Source: a bacterium (lineage in GTDB: Bacteria; Elusimicrobiota; Elusimicrobia; Elusimicrobiales; UBA9959). Taken from it: a stretch of DNA of 64,000 nt. Location: positions 30,294 to 94,293 of the forward strand of contig JAJZPF010000008.1 of the NCBI GenBank assembly GCA_021811315.1, read 5' to 3'. Positions 29,939 through 39,737 of this stretch are shown here, piece by piece (the stretch's first letter is position 1; each line of letters begins with the position of its first letter). Below the pieces are notes generated by a model. That model saw only the letters and a program-made list of their open reading frames with translations. It was not told where the DNA came from and did no database searches. A program made the position numbers and the translations under genes.

Positions 29939-30424
29939 CTATTTCCCCTGCCCGCAGCACTTCTTGTATTTTTTTCCCGAGCCGCAGGAGCAGGGATCGT
30001 TGCGGCCCACCTTGGGTTCTTCGCGGCGGACGGTCTCCACCTTCACCGCTTCCCCGCCCTGGAGCACCTCGGGATGCTTCTTCATCCACTTCTTTACTTC
30101 CTTGTCGTCGTTGATGTTCACCCCGTCGACGAGCATCTTGCGGTAGATGCCGATGATCAGGGCGCGCATCTGCGGGTCCTTGGCCTGCGCGAGGATCTGC
30201 GGCGACATCTTGTCCAGCTCGGCGGCCAGCTCGGCGTCGGTTTTCTCGGAGGGCGCTTTTTCCTTTACAGGGGCGGCCGGGGCTTTAGCCGCGGGAACCT
30301 TCTTATCCTCGGCCGGCGCCGCCGGCTTCTCCTGCGGGAGATGGTTATGCCTCTGGACCGGTATCACCGGGGCCTTCTCTTCTTCCTTTTTACCTACCAT
30401 CTTCTTTAAAAAATCCCAAGCCAT
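29939..30424 (-). CDS. SEC-C motif protein
   Basis: C-terminal [21 protein letters not shown]. Confidence 0.85.
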   Translation of the reverse strand: MAWDFLKKMVGKKEEEKAPVIPVQRHNHLPQEKPAAPAEDKKVPAAKAPAAPVKEKAPSEKTDAELAAELDKMSPQILAQAKDPQMRALIIGIYRKMLVDGVNINDDKEVKKWMKKHPEVLQGGEAVKVETVRREEPKVGRNDPCSCGSGKKYKKCCGQGK

Positions 30425-30456
30425 AGTTTTTCTCCTTAAGTCGTTACTTTATTGAA

Positions 30457-31383
30457 TTATGCCGCTACTTTAGCCGCGTCTTTCAGAAAACAGGCGAGCG
30501 CGATGGAATGCAGCTTGGTCATCGGAGTGTCCGTCCGGGAGGGCAGGATCACCGCCATATTGGAGCCCGCGAGCAGCGTGGCGGACTTCATGCCGGCGCC
30601 GAAAAAAGACAGGCACTTGTAAACGGGGTTTCCGGAATTAAGGTCCGGGAACAGGGCGATGTCGGTCTCGCCGGGCACGAGGCCCTTTATGCCTTTCTCG
30701 GCGGCCAGTTCCTTCGAGAAGGCGATATAGATGTCGTAGGGGCCTTCCACCACGCAGTTCTTCAGGCCGCCGGCCTTGTTCAGCTTCACGAGCGCGTCGG
30801 CGTCCAGGGTGCTGGGGATGCCGGGGTTCACTTTTTCCACCGGGCAGATCACGGCCACCTTGGGCGTCTCCACGCCCAGCATGCGCATCATGTCCACGGC
30901 GTTGCGGGTGATCTTGGCCTTCTGGTCCAGCGTCGGGCTGATCATGATGGCCGCGTCGGTCACCGCGAAAAGCTTGTGGTAGTTGGCCAGCTCGAACAGC
31001 ACGAAGTGGCTGAGCACGGTGCCCTCGGCGACGGCGCCGACTTCCTTGCGCAGGATAGCCTTCATGTAGAACTTGGTGTCCACCAGGCCCTTCACCAGGA
31101 AATCCCCTTTGCCCGCCTTCACCAGGTCCACGGCCTTGTTGCACATCTCGGCGTGGTCGCTCAGGTCTATCTGCTCGAAAATGTCCAGCTTCAGCCCGAC
31201 TTTGGCGGCCATGGCCCTGACCTGGTCTTTCGGGCCGATCAAAATGCCGCCGGAAATTATCCCGTGGTCCACGCCCATCTTGCAGGCGGTGAGGACCTCG
31301 TCGTTATTGGCGCCGGGCACGACTATGCGGTTGGTCTTTCCCTTCACCATGCCTAAAAGCTCGTCGAAGTTCTTGAATTTCAT
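30457..31383 (-). CDS. ptb: Phosphate butyryl/acetyltransferase
   Basis: SD GGAGG then MKFKNFDELLG; phosphate acyltransferase motifs; followed gene order with butyrate kinase. Confidence 0.85.
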   Translation of the reverse strand: MKFKNFDELLGMVKGKTNRIVVPGANNDEVLTACKMGVDHGIISGGILIGPKDQVRAMAAKVGLKLDIFEQIDLSDHAEMCNKAVDLVKAGKGDFLVKGLVDTKFYMKAILRKEVGAVAEGTVLSHFVLFELANYHKLFAVTDAAIMISPTLDQKAKITRNAVDMMRMLGVETPKVAVICPVEKVNPGIPSTLDADALVKLNKAGGLKNCVVEGPYDIYIAFSKELAAEKGIKGLVPGETDIALFPDLNSGNPVYKCLSFFGAGMKSATLLAGSNMAVILPSRTDTPMTKLHSIALACFLKDAAKVAA

Positions 31384-31416
31384 GTTTTCCTCCAGCACTT
31401 GGAATTTGCAGATCTG

Positions 31417-32565
31417 TTATACGGAGGCCAGCCGCGGGTGGCGCGCAGCGTAGCTCTTCACCTTGACGGGGTGGTCCAGCGCTATTTCCGCCGACCTGCG
31501 CAGCGAAGTCATCTCGTCCCCTCCGGGATAGGACAGGACGGGGGCTATCCAGGAGGTGCGGCGCTTTATCTCCTGCACCACCACCTTGCCATAAGCCAGC
31601 CCGCCGGTGAGCACTATGGCGTCCACTTTGCCTTCCAGCACCGCCGCCAGCGCGCCTATCTCCTTGGAGATCTGGTAAGCCATGGCCAGGACCGCCTCTT
31701 TGGCCTGCTCGCGCGAGACATTGGCCGGGTCCAGGCCGGAGCCGGGGGTCTCCTCGCCGGTAAGGATGTATTTTTCCAGGGCCTTGCAGTCGGAGGTCCC
31801 GGTATAGGCCGCCAGGCCGCCGCGGCCCTTGACCTTCAGTTTTATATCCGATAGCGTATACTTCCCGCTGAAGCACATCTTGACGAGCCCCCCGGTGGGC
31901 ACGCCGCCGGAGCGCTGCGGGGTGAAGGGCCCGTCGCCGTCCAGCCCGTTATTCACGTCTATCACCCGGCCGCCGACGTGCGCCCCTACGGAAATTCCGC
32001 CGCCGCCGTGCATTATTATCAGGCGGCAGTCCTCGTAAGGCTTGCCTACCTGCCGCGCGGCGTGGCGGCCGACGCGCTTCTGGTTGAGGGCGTGGAAAAT
32101 AGAGATGCGCGGGTTTTCCGGCATGCCCGAGTAGCGCGCGATCGGGTCCAGCTCGTCCACCACCACCGGGTCGGCGATGAAAGCTTTAACGCCGTTCAGC
32201 GCGGCGATATCCCTGGCTATTATGCCGCCGAGATTGGAAGAGTGGTCGCCCAGGGCGCCTTCTTTCAGGTCCTCCAGCATGACGTCGTCGACTTCGTAAA
32301 CGCCGCCTTCGATGGGCTTCACCAGGCCGCCGCGGCCGATCACGGCCTGGATCTCTTTCACGTCCACGCCGTGTTCTTTGAGCGCCTCCAGCGCCATGCG
32401 CCTGCGCAGGTCGAACTGGGCGGTGATCTTCTGGCGTTCGTAAGGCTTAAGGTCCTCGGGACTGTAGCGGACGGTCTTGTGAAAGACCTCCGTGACGCCG
32501 CGGAAATAACTGACCTCGTCCGAGGTCGAGCCGGGGTTCAGCACCAGGATATTATAGTCCGCCAT
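31417..32565 (-). CDS. buk: Butyrate kinase
   Basis: Start MADYNILVLNPGSTSDEVSYF; GRGGLVKPIEGGVYEV; LIIMHGGGGISVGAH. Confidence 0.9.
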   Translation of the reverse strand: MADYNILVLNPGSTSDEVSYFRGVTEVFHKTVRYSPEDLKPYERQKITAQFDLRRRMALEALKEHGVDVKEIQAVIGRGGLVKPIEGGVYEVDDVMLEDLKEGALGDHSSNLGGIIARDIAALNGVKAFIADPVVVDELDPIARYSGMPENPRISIFHALNQKRVGRHAARQVGKPYEDCRLIIMHGGGGISVGAHVGGRVIDVNNGLDGDGPFTPQRSGGVPTGGLVKMCFSGKYTLSDIKLKVKGRGGLAAYTGTSDCKALEKYILTGEETPGSGLDPANVSREQAKEAVLAMAYQISKEIGALAAVLEGKVDAIVLTGGLAYGKVVVQEIKRRTSWIAPVLSYPGGDEMTSLRRSAEIALDHPVKVKSYAARHPRLASV

Positions 32566-33688
32566 GAGTTCCTCCTTCGAAGCTGACTTCGTACAGGTAG
32601 GGCGCGTTCTTCTTCTCGAGCATGATGAAAATTTTTCCGCCGCCGCCGGAGGCGAAGCCGGGAAGCTCCTTGGCGCCGTAGCAGTATTCGTCCTTGCGGC
32701 AGGACAAAAGCGCCGAGGGAGCGCCCCACGGCCCCCACGGGTAAGCGGCCTGGCGCGCCATGACCCGGCCGCCCTCGGCCTCGTAATAAACCGCCAGATA
32801 GCTTTTAAGGCGGGCGTTATAGGAAACCGAGAATTCGTCGGGCATGCCTTCCAGCACGATGGAGGCCTCGGAGATATCGTCCGTCCAGGAAGCGGAGGCG
32901 GTTTCAAGGCTGTAGTAGGAATATTTTTCGCGCTGGGCCAGGTCCTGCGGCTTTACGCGGGCCAGCTCCGCGCCGTACTCCCCCGGAACCTGCATCGAGC
33001 GCCCGTAGACGTAAACCCAGCCGTCCTCGTCGGCCCAGACCGCCGAGCCGAAGGCCGGCTCGATGTCTTTCCACAGCGAGTAGCGCTCTCCCAGGCGCGC
33101 CTTGACGTACGGGCCCGCCGGGTTCTCCGCGACCGCCACGCCCTGGCCCACCCTGAAGTAATCGTAGGGTTCGGGCCCGTAATTGTTCATTATAGAGTAG
33201 AAAACGTGGCATTTGCCTCCGGCGCAGAGCCCCGAGCGCGGCCAGAATTTGCGCACCTGGCTGTACTCCTTGAGGTCGCCGGAAAGAAGCGGCAGCGGCC
33301 ACCTGTTCTCGTCGGAAACATAGGCCAGCGCTCCCGCCTGCGCGTAGGGGGAGGTGCTGGGAGAGAAAGCCGCCGCGCCGTCGATTATACCCCAGACCGC
33401 CGCCTGGCCGTCGGCCTTCAGCTCCCCGGCCCAGATATTATTGAGCAGCCAGAGCGTGCGGCCGTCCGGCAGCGGCACGGCGAAGTTCCCGCCCTGGGCC
33501 ACCACCGCCCCCGTGGACGGAGACTGGGCGAGCAGCGGGGTTCCGCTGGAGACGGAGAAGGAAGGAAAAGCGTTTTTCTGCTGGGCGGAGGACGGGAAGG
33601 CCAGGGCGAGGAATACGGAAATAGCCGCGAGACAGCGGATTGCAGGTCTTTCCCTTTTTAAGAGTTTCAGCGCCGCGGTCTTTAGCAT
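32552..33688 (-). CDS. Secreted DUF4185-like protein
   Basis: Start MLKTAALKLL with signal peptide; beta-propeller/glycosidase-like repeats (FWPRSGLCAGGKCHVFYSIM, YVYGRSMQVPGEY). Confidence 0.65.
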   Translation of the reverse strand: MLKTAALKLLKRERPAIRCLAAISVFLALAFPSSAQQKNAFPSFSVSSGTPLLAQSPSTGAVVAQGGNFAVPLPDGRTLWLLNNIWAGELKADGQAAVWGIIDGAAAFSPSTSPYAQAGALAYVSDENRWPLPLLSGDLKEYSQVRKFWPRSGLCAGGKCHVFYSIMNNYGPEPYDYFRVGQGVAVAENPAGPYVKARLGERYSLWKDIEPAFGSAVWADEDGWVYVYGRSMQVPGEYGAELARVKPQDLAQREKYSYYSLETASASWTDDISEASIVLEGMPDEFSVSYNARLKSYLAVYYEAEGGRVMARQAAYPWGPWGAPSALLSCRKDEYCYGAKELPGFASGGGGKIFIMLEKKNAPYLYEVSFEGGTHGGL

Positions 33689-33784
33689 TTTTAGGCCTCT
33701 TGATTTCCATTTATAATATAATAGAAACCGCGCCCCGTGCAACTTATCAGGGGCCGGCCCCGTTTTCTTGTAACATATTAGTCA

Positions 33785-33819
33785 TTGAATTTTAACCGGA
33801 GTCTGTTAGACTATAGTTA
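33785..33819 (+). promoter_or_regulatory. Candidate leaderless promoter
   Basis: TTGAAT-16 nt-TAGACT-6 nt-ATG. Confidence 0.55.
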
Positions 33820-36800
33820 TGTTTTATAAGGCGAAAACGCTTCTCGCGGCCGCCGCCTGCCTTTTGGCAGCGGCTATTTCCGCGCGCGCCACGGACCTCG
33901 CGCCCTATGTTTACCAGGCCAGCACCGGCAGCGTCAACTTCACCTGGGCCAACCCCGGCGGGAATTACACCGCGGTGCTCTCGACTTCGCCTTCGTTTAC
34001 CGCGCAGGTGTCCACCAGCGCCTCCATCGCCGTTTCCACCGCTAATTATGCCTTCCTGGATCCGAACACGACCTATTATTTCAAGGTAAAAATAACCGCC
34101 GAAGCCGACAACCAGTATTCCCAGGCCTCCACCGCCACCTGGGTCGCCGCTCCTGGCGCGATCTATTCCATCTCCCCATATTTCACCGCCGAGTCCTCGT
34201 TCACGGCCGGCGCAAGCATAGGCTGGGACGCCGCCTCCAACCCGGAATGGACCTCGTACGACCTGCAGTATTCCACGAGCGCCGCCTTTACGCTCTCCTC
34301 CACTTCGCTTAACGGGTACCCGCCGGTAATAGTGGGCGGCCTGAACGCCAACACCACCTATTATTTCAAGGTCAGGGCACGCGGACTTTCCGGAACCCTC
34401 ACCCCTTATACCTCGCCGATCTCGACCGCCACCCTGGCCGTAAAACTCTCCGGCCTTTCCGACGCCGTCTATGAGACCAGCGCCACCGTCTCCTGGACGG
34501 CGGTCAACGACGCGACTATACAAGCGCTCCAGTCAAAAGGCTACACTCTGAGCGTGTATAATAACCCGTCCCTTACCTCCCTCGTTTCGGCCTGGAGCAC
34601 GGCGGCGGCGGCGACGTCTTCCACGCCGCTTTCCGGCCTGCTGAGGAACACGACCTACTATTACCGGGCCGGGGCCCTTAACCTGCCCGGCGCGCCAAAC
34701 CTCTCCACGCCGCGCTCTTTTACCACGCTGGCCGCCGTGCCGCAGGGCCTGGCGCGCATTTCCGTGGCCGACTACCAGGCCTCGCTCGGCTGGACGGCCC
34801 TGGCCGCCGGGACGGCCCTGGGCTACAGGCTCGAGGCCTCCACCAGCAACTTCGCCTCCGGCACGGCCGCGCAGTCCTCGACGTCCTACCGGACGGACCT
34901 CAGCACCCTGACGATAAACACGCTCGACCCCAATACGACCTATTATTTCAGGGTCGCCTCGATAAACAACGCCCACGCCGCTAATTACGGGGCCGCGCAA
35001 TCTTCGGTCACGCTGGCCCTGCCGCTTTCCCCGGACCTGGCTTATATAAGCGCGGCCGCCCGCGAAATAACGGTAAGCTTCACGCCGTTCCAGGATTTCT
35101 GGCAGGCCTTCGCCTGCGAAGGCTACAGGCTGGACGCCTCGACCTCCCCCTTCGGCCCCGGGGAGGCGCTGGTCTCCTCCGTCACTTATACTTACCAGAA
35201 CCAGCTGAGGACGCTTGCGCTCGACGGCCTGGCGGCGAACACCACCTATTACCTCCGCCTAGGGACCCTCAACTGGGAAAAGACGCCGAACTATACTATC
35301 CTGCCTTCGACGAAGACCGGCTTCCCCGGCCCGCCGGCGGGGGTTTCGCTGGATAATATCTGGAGCTCGAGCGCGGCTCTAAGCTTCACGCCCGGCATCG
35401 CCGCCGGCGGCCACGTCGCCGAGGCCTCCGTCTACCGGTTTTTCGGCAGCATAGCCAGGAGCTCGGCCACCCCGAATCCCTCCGCCTCGAACCTCTCGAT
35501 AGACGGGCTGGACCCGAACACTACCTACTACTTCAGGGTGGGCGCGCTGTATAACGGGACCACCATCTACAGCAACTCCCTGCCGGAATTCAGGCAGACC
35601 CTGCCCCTGGCTCTCACCGGCCTTAACGTTCCCGGGGTTTTCCAGTCCAGCGTCACGGTCGCCTGGACGCCGCTCGCGAACAGCGCCCAGAGCAGCTCGG
35701 CCGAGAGCTATTTGCTCGAAGCGTCGACCTCGCCGTCCTTCCCCGCCCCGGTGCTGCTCTCCTCGGACACTGCCGCCATCGGCCTGGACCGCCTGACCAT
35801 AAACGGCCTGCAGCCCAATACCAGCTACTACTTCCGGGCCGGGACGCTGAACTATGAAGGCGCCGTCAACTACGTTCTAACCCCGGCCACGGCGACCCTG
35901 GCCAACCAGCCGCCGCAGACCGACTATACCGGGATCACGCCGCTTACCCTGACCCTGAACTGGCTGCCCAATTCCAACCCTGCCGACACGCTGTACCTGG
36001 TGCGGATCTCCTCCAATTCAAACCTCTCGGCTCCGGTATATTCCTCCGCCACGAAGAACGTCTACGCCTCCTTCTCCGGGCTCCTGCCTAATACCACCTA
36101 CTACCCGGAAATGACCCCTTACAACCGCCTTAACCGCCCCGCCTCCGTGATGACCTTCTCTTCGATGGCCACCGGGGCCTACGACCCGGAAGTCCAGGCC
36201 TACTCCGGCCTCGGGGTTTCTTCGGTAACGGTGAACTGGGCCGACTCGGTCTTCCCCTTCAACCCGGTTGGCTCGCAGTACCGCGCGCAGGTTTCGTCCA
36301 GCTCCGATTTCTCCGGCACGGTGCTTTCTTCCGTTACCAAGAGCTTCAGCGCTTATTTCGACGGCCTGGTCTCCAACGCCAGCTACTACCTGCGGGTTTC
36401 GGCGCTCAACCTCTCCGGGGTCCCGGCCGAGCCGGTATCGATGGGCACCGCCCTCACCCTGCCCGCGACCGCCTACATCCTGCCCGGCCAGCAGATTTTT
36501 TCAAACCTGATGACGGACGGCTTCTCGGTCAACTGGGCCGCTAACGGGAACTCCTCTTTCACGGTCTACAATGTGCAGATCTCCACGCTCTCCGATTTTT
36601 CGACGATAAGCTCTTCGCAGTCCGTAAGGGCGGAGACCTGCACTTTTTCTAACCTGCTGATAGACGCCGAGTACTGGGTGCAGGTCCAGGCCAGGGGCCA
36701 GGGCGGCCTGCTTTCGGCGTACGTAAGCGCCGGCTCGACGCGGACCGTGATCTCCTCCAGGATGAACGCCGTGGCTGGACAGGACACCATCGTGGCCCTT

Positions 36801-37457
36801 GAGACTTCTTACGGCCGGATCTCCATACAGCTGCCGCCCGGCTCGATAGGCAGTTCCACGGTCCTCACCCTCAAACCCTCCACCTCCGCTTTCGCGGCGC
36901 CCCTCTCCGCGGTGGCCAGGCTGACGCCTACCGGCATAGGGCTGATCATAACCCATTCCCCGCCTACCCTGGTGCTGAAGCCTTTAACGATAATCATGCC
37001 CTACAGGGTAGCGGACCTCCCGCCGGGTACGGACCGGACCAATCTGGTCCTGGCGCTTTTCGACGAGACCAACGCCCTCTGGATCCCGCTGTCCTCGGTG
37101 TCCGACACCGCCAATAACCGCGTGATCGCCCAGACCTGGCATTTATCCACCTTCCAGCTGATGCAGGCTTCGCCGGAGGCCGGCCTTTCCGACGTCAAGG
37201 TGTATCCCAACCCCTACAGGCCCAACTCCGTCTCGGACGTGATGCATTTCACCAATATGCCCCCTTACGCCAAAGTCAGGATCTACACTTTCCTCGGCGA
37301 GCTGGTGCGCGAGATCAAGGCCGACGTGAACGGCATGGCGCACTGGGACGGGCTTAACCGGGACGGCCGCAATACCGCCAGCGGCGTCTATATCGCTTTC
37401 ATACAGTCGAAGGACAAGAAATCGTCGAAGAGCCTGAAGGTGGCGGTGGAAAGATAG
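33819..37457 (+). CDS. Large secreted fibronectin type III repeat protein with C-terminal FlgD/T9SS-sorting-like domain
   Basis: About ten recurrences of an N(T/A)(T/S)YY(F/Y/L)xx core motif (e.g. PNTTYYFKV, NANTTYYFKV, PNTTYYFRV); C-terminal VYPNPYRPNS...GVYIAFIQSKDKKSSKSLKVAVER. Confidence 0.88.
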   Translation: MFYKAKTLLAAAACLLAAAISARATDLAPYVYQASTGSVNFTWANPGGNYTAVLSTSPSFTAQVSTSASIAVSTANYAFLDPNTTYYFKVKITAEADNQYSQASTATWVAAPGAIYSISPYFTAESSFTAGASIGWDAASNPEWTSYDLQYSTSAAFTLSSTSLNGYPPVIVGGLNANTTYYFKVRARGLSGTLTPYTSPISTATLAVKLSGLSDAVYETSATVSWTAVNDATIQALQSKGYTLSVYNNPSLTSLVSAWSTAAAATSSTPLSGLLRNTTYYYRAGALNLPGAPNLSTPRSFTTLAAVPQGLARISVADYQASLGWTALAAGTALGYRLEASTSNFASGTAAQSSTSYRTDLSTLTINTLDPNTTYYFRVASINNAHAANYGAAQSSVTLALPLSPDLAYISAAAREITVSFTPFQDFWQAFACEGYRLDASTSPFGPGEALVSSVTYTYQNQLRTLALDGLAANTTYYLRLGTLNWEKTPNYTILPSTKTGFPGPPAGVSLDNIWSSSAALSFTPGIAAGGHVAEASVYRFFGSIARSSATPNPSASNLSIDGLDPNTTYYFRVGALYNGTTIYSNSLPEFRQTLPLALTGLNVPGVFQSSVTVAWTPLANSAQSSSAESYLLEASTSPSFPAPVLLSSDTAAIGLDRLTINGLQPNTSYYFRAGTLNYEGAVNYVLTPATATLANQPPQTDYTGITPLTLTLNWLPNSNPADTLYLVRISSNSNLSAPVYSSATKNVYASFSGLLPNTTYYPEMTPYNRLNRPASVMTFSSMATGAYDPEVQAYSGLGVSSVTVNWADSVFPFNPVGSQYRAQVSSSSDFSGTVLSSVTKSFSAYFDGLVSNASYYLRVSALNLSGVPAEPVSMGTALTLPATAYILPGQQIFSNLMTDGFSVNWAANGNSSFTVYNVQISTLSDFSTISSSQSVRAETCTFSNLLIDAEYWVQVQARGQGGLLSAYVSAGSTRTVISSRMNAVAGQDTIVALETSYGRISIQLPPGSIGSSTVLTLKPSTSAFAAPLSAVARLTPTGIGLIITHSPPTLVLKPLTIIMPYRVADLPPGTDRTNLVLALFDETNALWIPLSSVSDTANNRVIAQTWHLSTFQLMQASPEAGLSDVKVYPNPYRPNSVSDVMHFTNMPPYAKVRIYTFLGELVREIKADVNGMAHWDGLNRDGRNTASGVYIAFIQSKDKKSSKSLKVAVER

Positions 37458-37467
37458 AAGCGAATTT

Positions 37468-38454
37468 ATGAAGAAGCGGGGCGTGAAAAACAGCGTTTTT
37501 GCCGCGGCTTTACTGCCGGGGCTGCTGCTCTGCGCCCTGTTCCTGCCGGGCCGCGCTTCCGCCGCGGGCTTCAGCTCCGGCTCGGCCGGCACCGCCTCCG
37601 GGCAGTTCCTCAAGATCGCCGCCGGGGCGCGCGGCGCGGGCCTGGGAGAGGCCTATTCCGCCCTGGCCGACGACGCTTTCTCGCTGGACTGGAACCCGGC
37701 GGGGCTCATCTACATAAAGAAAAATTCCATGGCGGTCATGCACGCCCCCTACCTGGCCGGGACCTTCGCGGATTATTTCGCCTACGCCGAGACGGCCGGG
37801 GACATGGGGGCCTGGGGCCTGGCTTTCAAGTACATGAATTACGGCAAGATAAACCGCACCGACTCGAGCGGCCTCGTGCTGGGCAGCTTCACCCCTTACG
37901 ACGTGGCCGTCAGCGTGGGCTTCGCCTGCTACATAACCGGCTTCAACAAGGCGCCCGAGGAGCGCTTCGTGCTGGGCGCCACCGGCAAGTTCATTAAATC
38001 CAAGATCCTTTCGGAGGACAATACCGTTTCCGCCGACATCGGCCTGAACATGCCTTTCATGTTCGACAACCGCTTCCGCATGAGCCTGACGGCCCAGAGC
38101 ATCATGGGCACGCTGCGCTACGACAAGGAACAGGCCAGCCTCCCGCTGATGTTGCGCCTGGGCACCGTCACTAAATTTTCGGATTATTTCAACCTGACCG
38201 GCGACCTGGCGGCGGCGCGCGACAACCTCCCCTACCTGGCCATGGGCGGCGAGGCGCGGCTGCCGGTCCACGAGGACATGGACGCCTTCCTGAGGGCCGG
38301 CTTCAACACGCGCGCGATAAGCGACGTGAGCGGCGCCCGCAACGTTAGCTTCGGCGGCGGGCTGCGCTACAAGACCTACCAGTTCGATTACGCCTTCTCG
38401 CCCTTCGGCGACCTGGGCTCCGTGCACCGCCTCTCCATCCTGATGACCTTCTAG
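37468..38454 (+). CDS. PorV/PorQ-like outer-membrane beta-barrel protein (UPF0164-like)
   Basis: FLKIAAGARGAGLGEAYSALADDAFSLDWNPAGL is the typical N-terminal signature. Confidence 0.85.
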   Translation: MKKRGVKNSVFAAALLPGLLLCALFLPGRASAAGFSSGSAGTASGQFLKIAAGARGAGLGEAYSALADDAFSLDWNPAGLIYIKKNSMAVMHAPYLAGTFADYFAYAETAGDMGAWGLAFKYMNYGKINRTDSSGLVLGSFTPYDVAVSVGFACYITGFNKAPEERFVLGATGKFIKSKILSEDNTVSADIGLNMPFMFDNRFRMSLTAQSIMGTLRYDKEQASLPLMLRLGTVTKFSDYFNLTGDLAAARDNLPYLAMGGEARLPVHEDMDAFLRAGFNTRAISDVSGARNVSFGGGLRYKTYQFDYAFSPFGDLGSVHRLSILMTF

Positions 38455-38484
38455 ACCGACCGCCTCCGCCGGGGATCAACCACC

Positions 38485-39660
38485 ATGAAAATAGAACTCA
38501 GCGAAAAACTAAAACTGTTCAAACCGTTCCTGTTCGAGGAACTTTACCGCAAAGAGCGCTCCGAGCGGGCGAAAGGCAGGGATATCATCAGCCTGGCCGT
38601 GGGCGACCCCGACATCCCCACGGCGCGCGGCATCGTGGACTGCGCCGTGAACGAAGTGCGCAAAGGCCTGAACCACAGGTACCCCAACACCAAGGGGAAC
38701 GAGAACCTGCGGCGCGAGATCTCCGCCTGGCACAAAAGAAGGCACGGCCTCGAGTTTCATTTCAACGACGAGGTATCGATACTTATCGGCTCGAAGGAAG
38801 GCATAGCGCATTTGCCTTTCGTGGTTATGAACCAGGGCGACTGCTGCCTTATCCCGGACCCGACCTACCCCACCTACCGGACCGGCGTGCTCCTTTCCGG
38901 CGGGCGCATCCACGACGTGCCGCTCGAGGAGAAGAACGCCTTCCTGCCGGACCTCGGCAAAATACCGCGGAAGGTGCTGGCGAGGACGAAGCTGTTCTTC
39001 CTTAACTATCCCAACAATCCCACCGGGGCGGGCGCTACGCTCTATTTCTACAAGGACCTGGTAAAATGGGCCCGGAAGAACGGGATCATTATCGCCCAGG
39101 ACGCGGCTTACTGCGATATCTATTTCGGCAAGCCCGCGCCCAGCATCCTGGAAGTTCCGGGAGCCAGGGACCTGGCCGTGGAATTCTATTCCGCCTCCAA
39201 GACCTACTGCATGGCCGGCTGGCGCATCGGCTGGGTGGTCGGCAACTCGAAGCTGGTCTGCGCCCTCAACCAGCTTAAAGAGAACATCGACTCCGGCCCC
39301 TTCAACGCCGTGCAGAACGCCGTGGCTTTCGCGCTTAAGCACCATGAGACCATAGTTCCGCCGATACGGGAGATCTTTAAAAAAAGGTCCGACGCTTTCT
39401 GCGGCGCCCTCGAGGCCTCCGGCTGGAAGTTTCCCAGGCCCGGGGGCAGCTGCTTCATCTGGGCCAGGCCGCCTGTAAAATGCGGCTCGCTCGACGCCGT
39501 CCTTTTCATGCTGGAAAAAGCCGCGGTGCTCACGGCGCCCGGCTCCGGCTTCGGCAAATTCGGCGAGGGCTATATCAGGTTCTCGCTCACCGAGCCGGAA
39601 GCGAAGCTTAAGGAAGCCCTCCGCAGGATAACCGCTCTGGACTGGAGCGGGCTTAAATAG
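38485..39660 (+). CDS. Class I/II aminotransferase, LL-diaminopimelate aminotransferase-like
   Basis: GDPDIPT, YPNNPTGAGA, SASKTYCMAGWRIGW PLP-lysine motif. Confidence 0.9.
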   Translation: MKIELSEKLKLFKPFLFEELYRKERSERAKGRDIISLAVGDPDIPTARGIVDCAVNEVRKGLNHRYPNTKGNENLRREISAWHKRRHGLEFHFNDEVSILIGSKEGIAHLPFVVMNQGDCCLIPDPTYPTYRTGVLLSGGRIHDVPLEEKNAFLPDLGKIPRKVLARTKLFFLNYPNNPTGAGATLYFYKDLVKWARKNGIIIAQDAAYCDIYFGKPAPSILEVPGARDLAVEFYSASKTYCMAGWRIGWVVGNSKLVCALNQLKENIDSGPFNAVQNAVAFALKHHETIVPPIREIFKKRSDAFCGALEASGWKFPRPGGSCFIWARPPVKCGSLDAVLFMLEKAAVLTAPGSGFGKFGEGYIRFSLTEPEAKLKEALRRITALDWSGLK

Positions 39661-39662
39661 AA

Positions 39663-39698
39663 AAACGCGGCCGCCCCTGGTTTGAGGCGGCCGCGTTT
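39663..39698 (+). terminator. Intrinsic hairpin terminator
   Basis: aaacgcggccgcc / ggcggccgcgttt, 13-bp perfect stem. Confidence 0.75.
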
Positions 39699-39737
39699 AC
39701 CTGGATCTCCACTGCTTAAAGATATTTTATTCCGGCG

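Noticed and set aside
30457-32565. ptb-buk pair as a novel metabolic system
   Set aside because: Standard phosphotransbutyrylase-butyrate kinase gene pair; ordinary.
33819-37457. Periodic DNA motif (aacac-acctattatttc-like) suggesting a CRISPR or satellite repeat
   Set aside because: Spacing follows ~90-100 codon FN3 modules in an open frame; repeats are degenerate at codon level, so they are protein-domain repeats.
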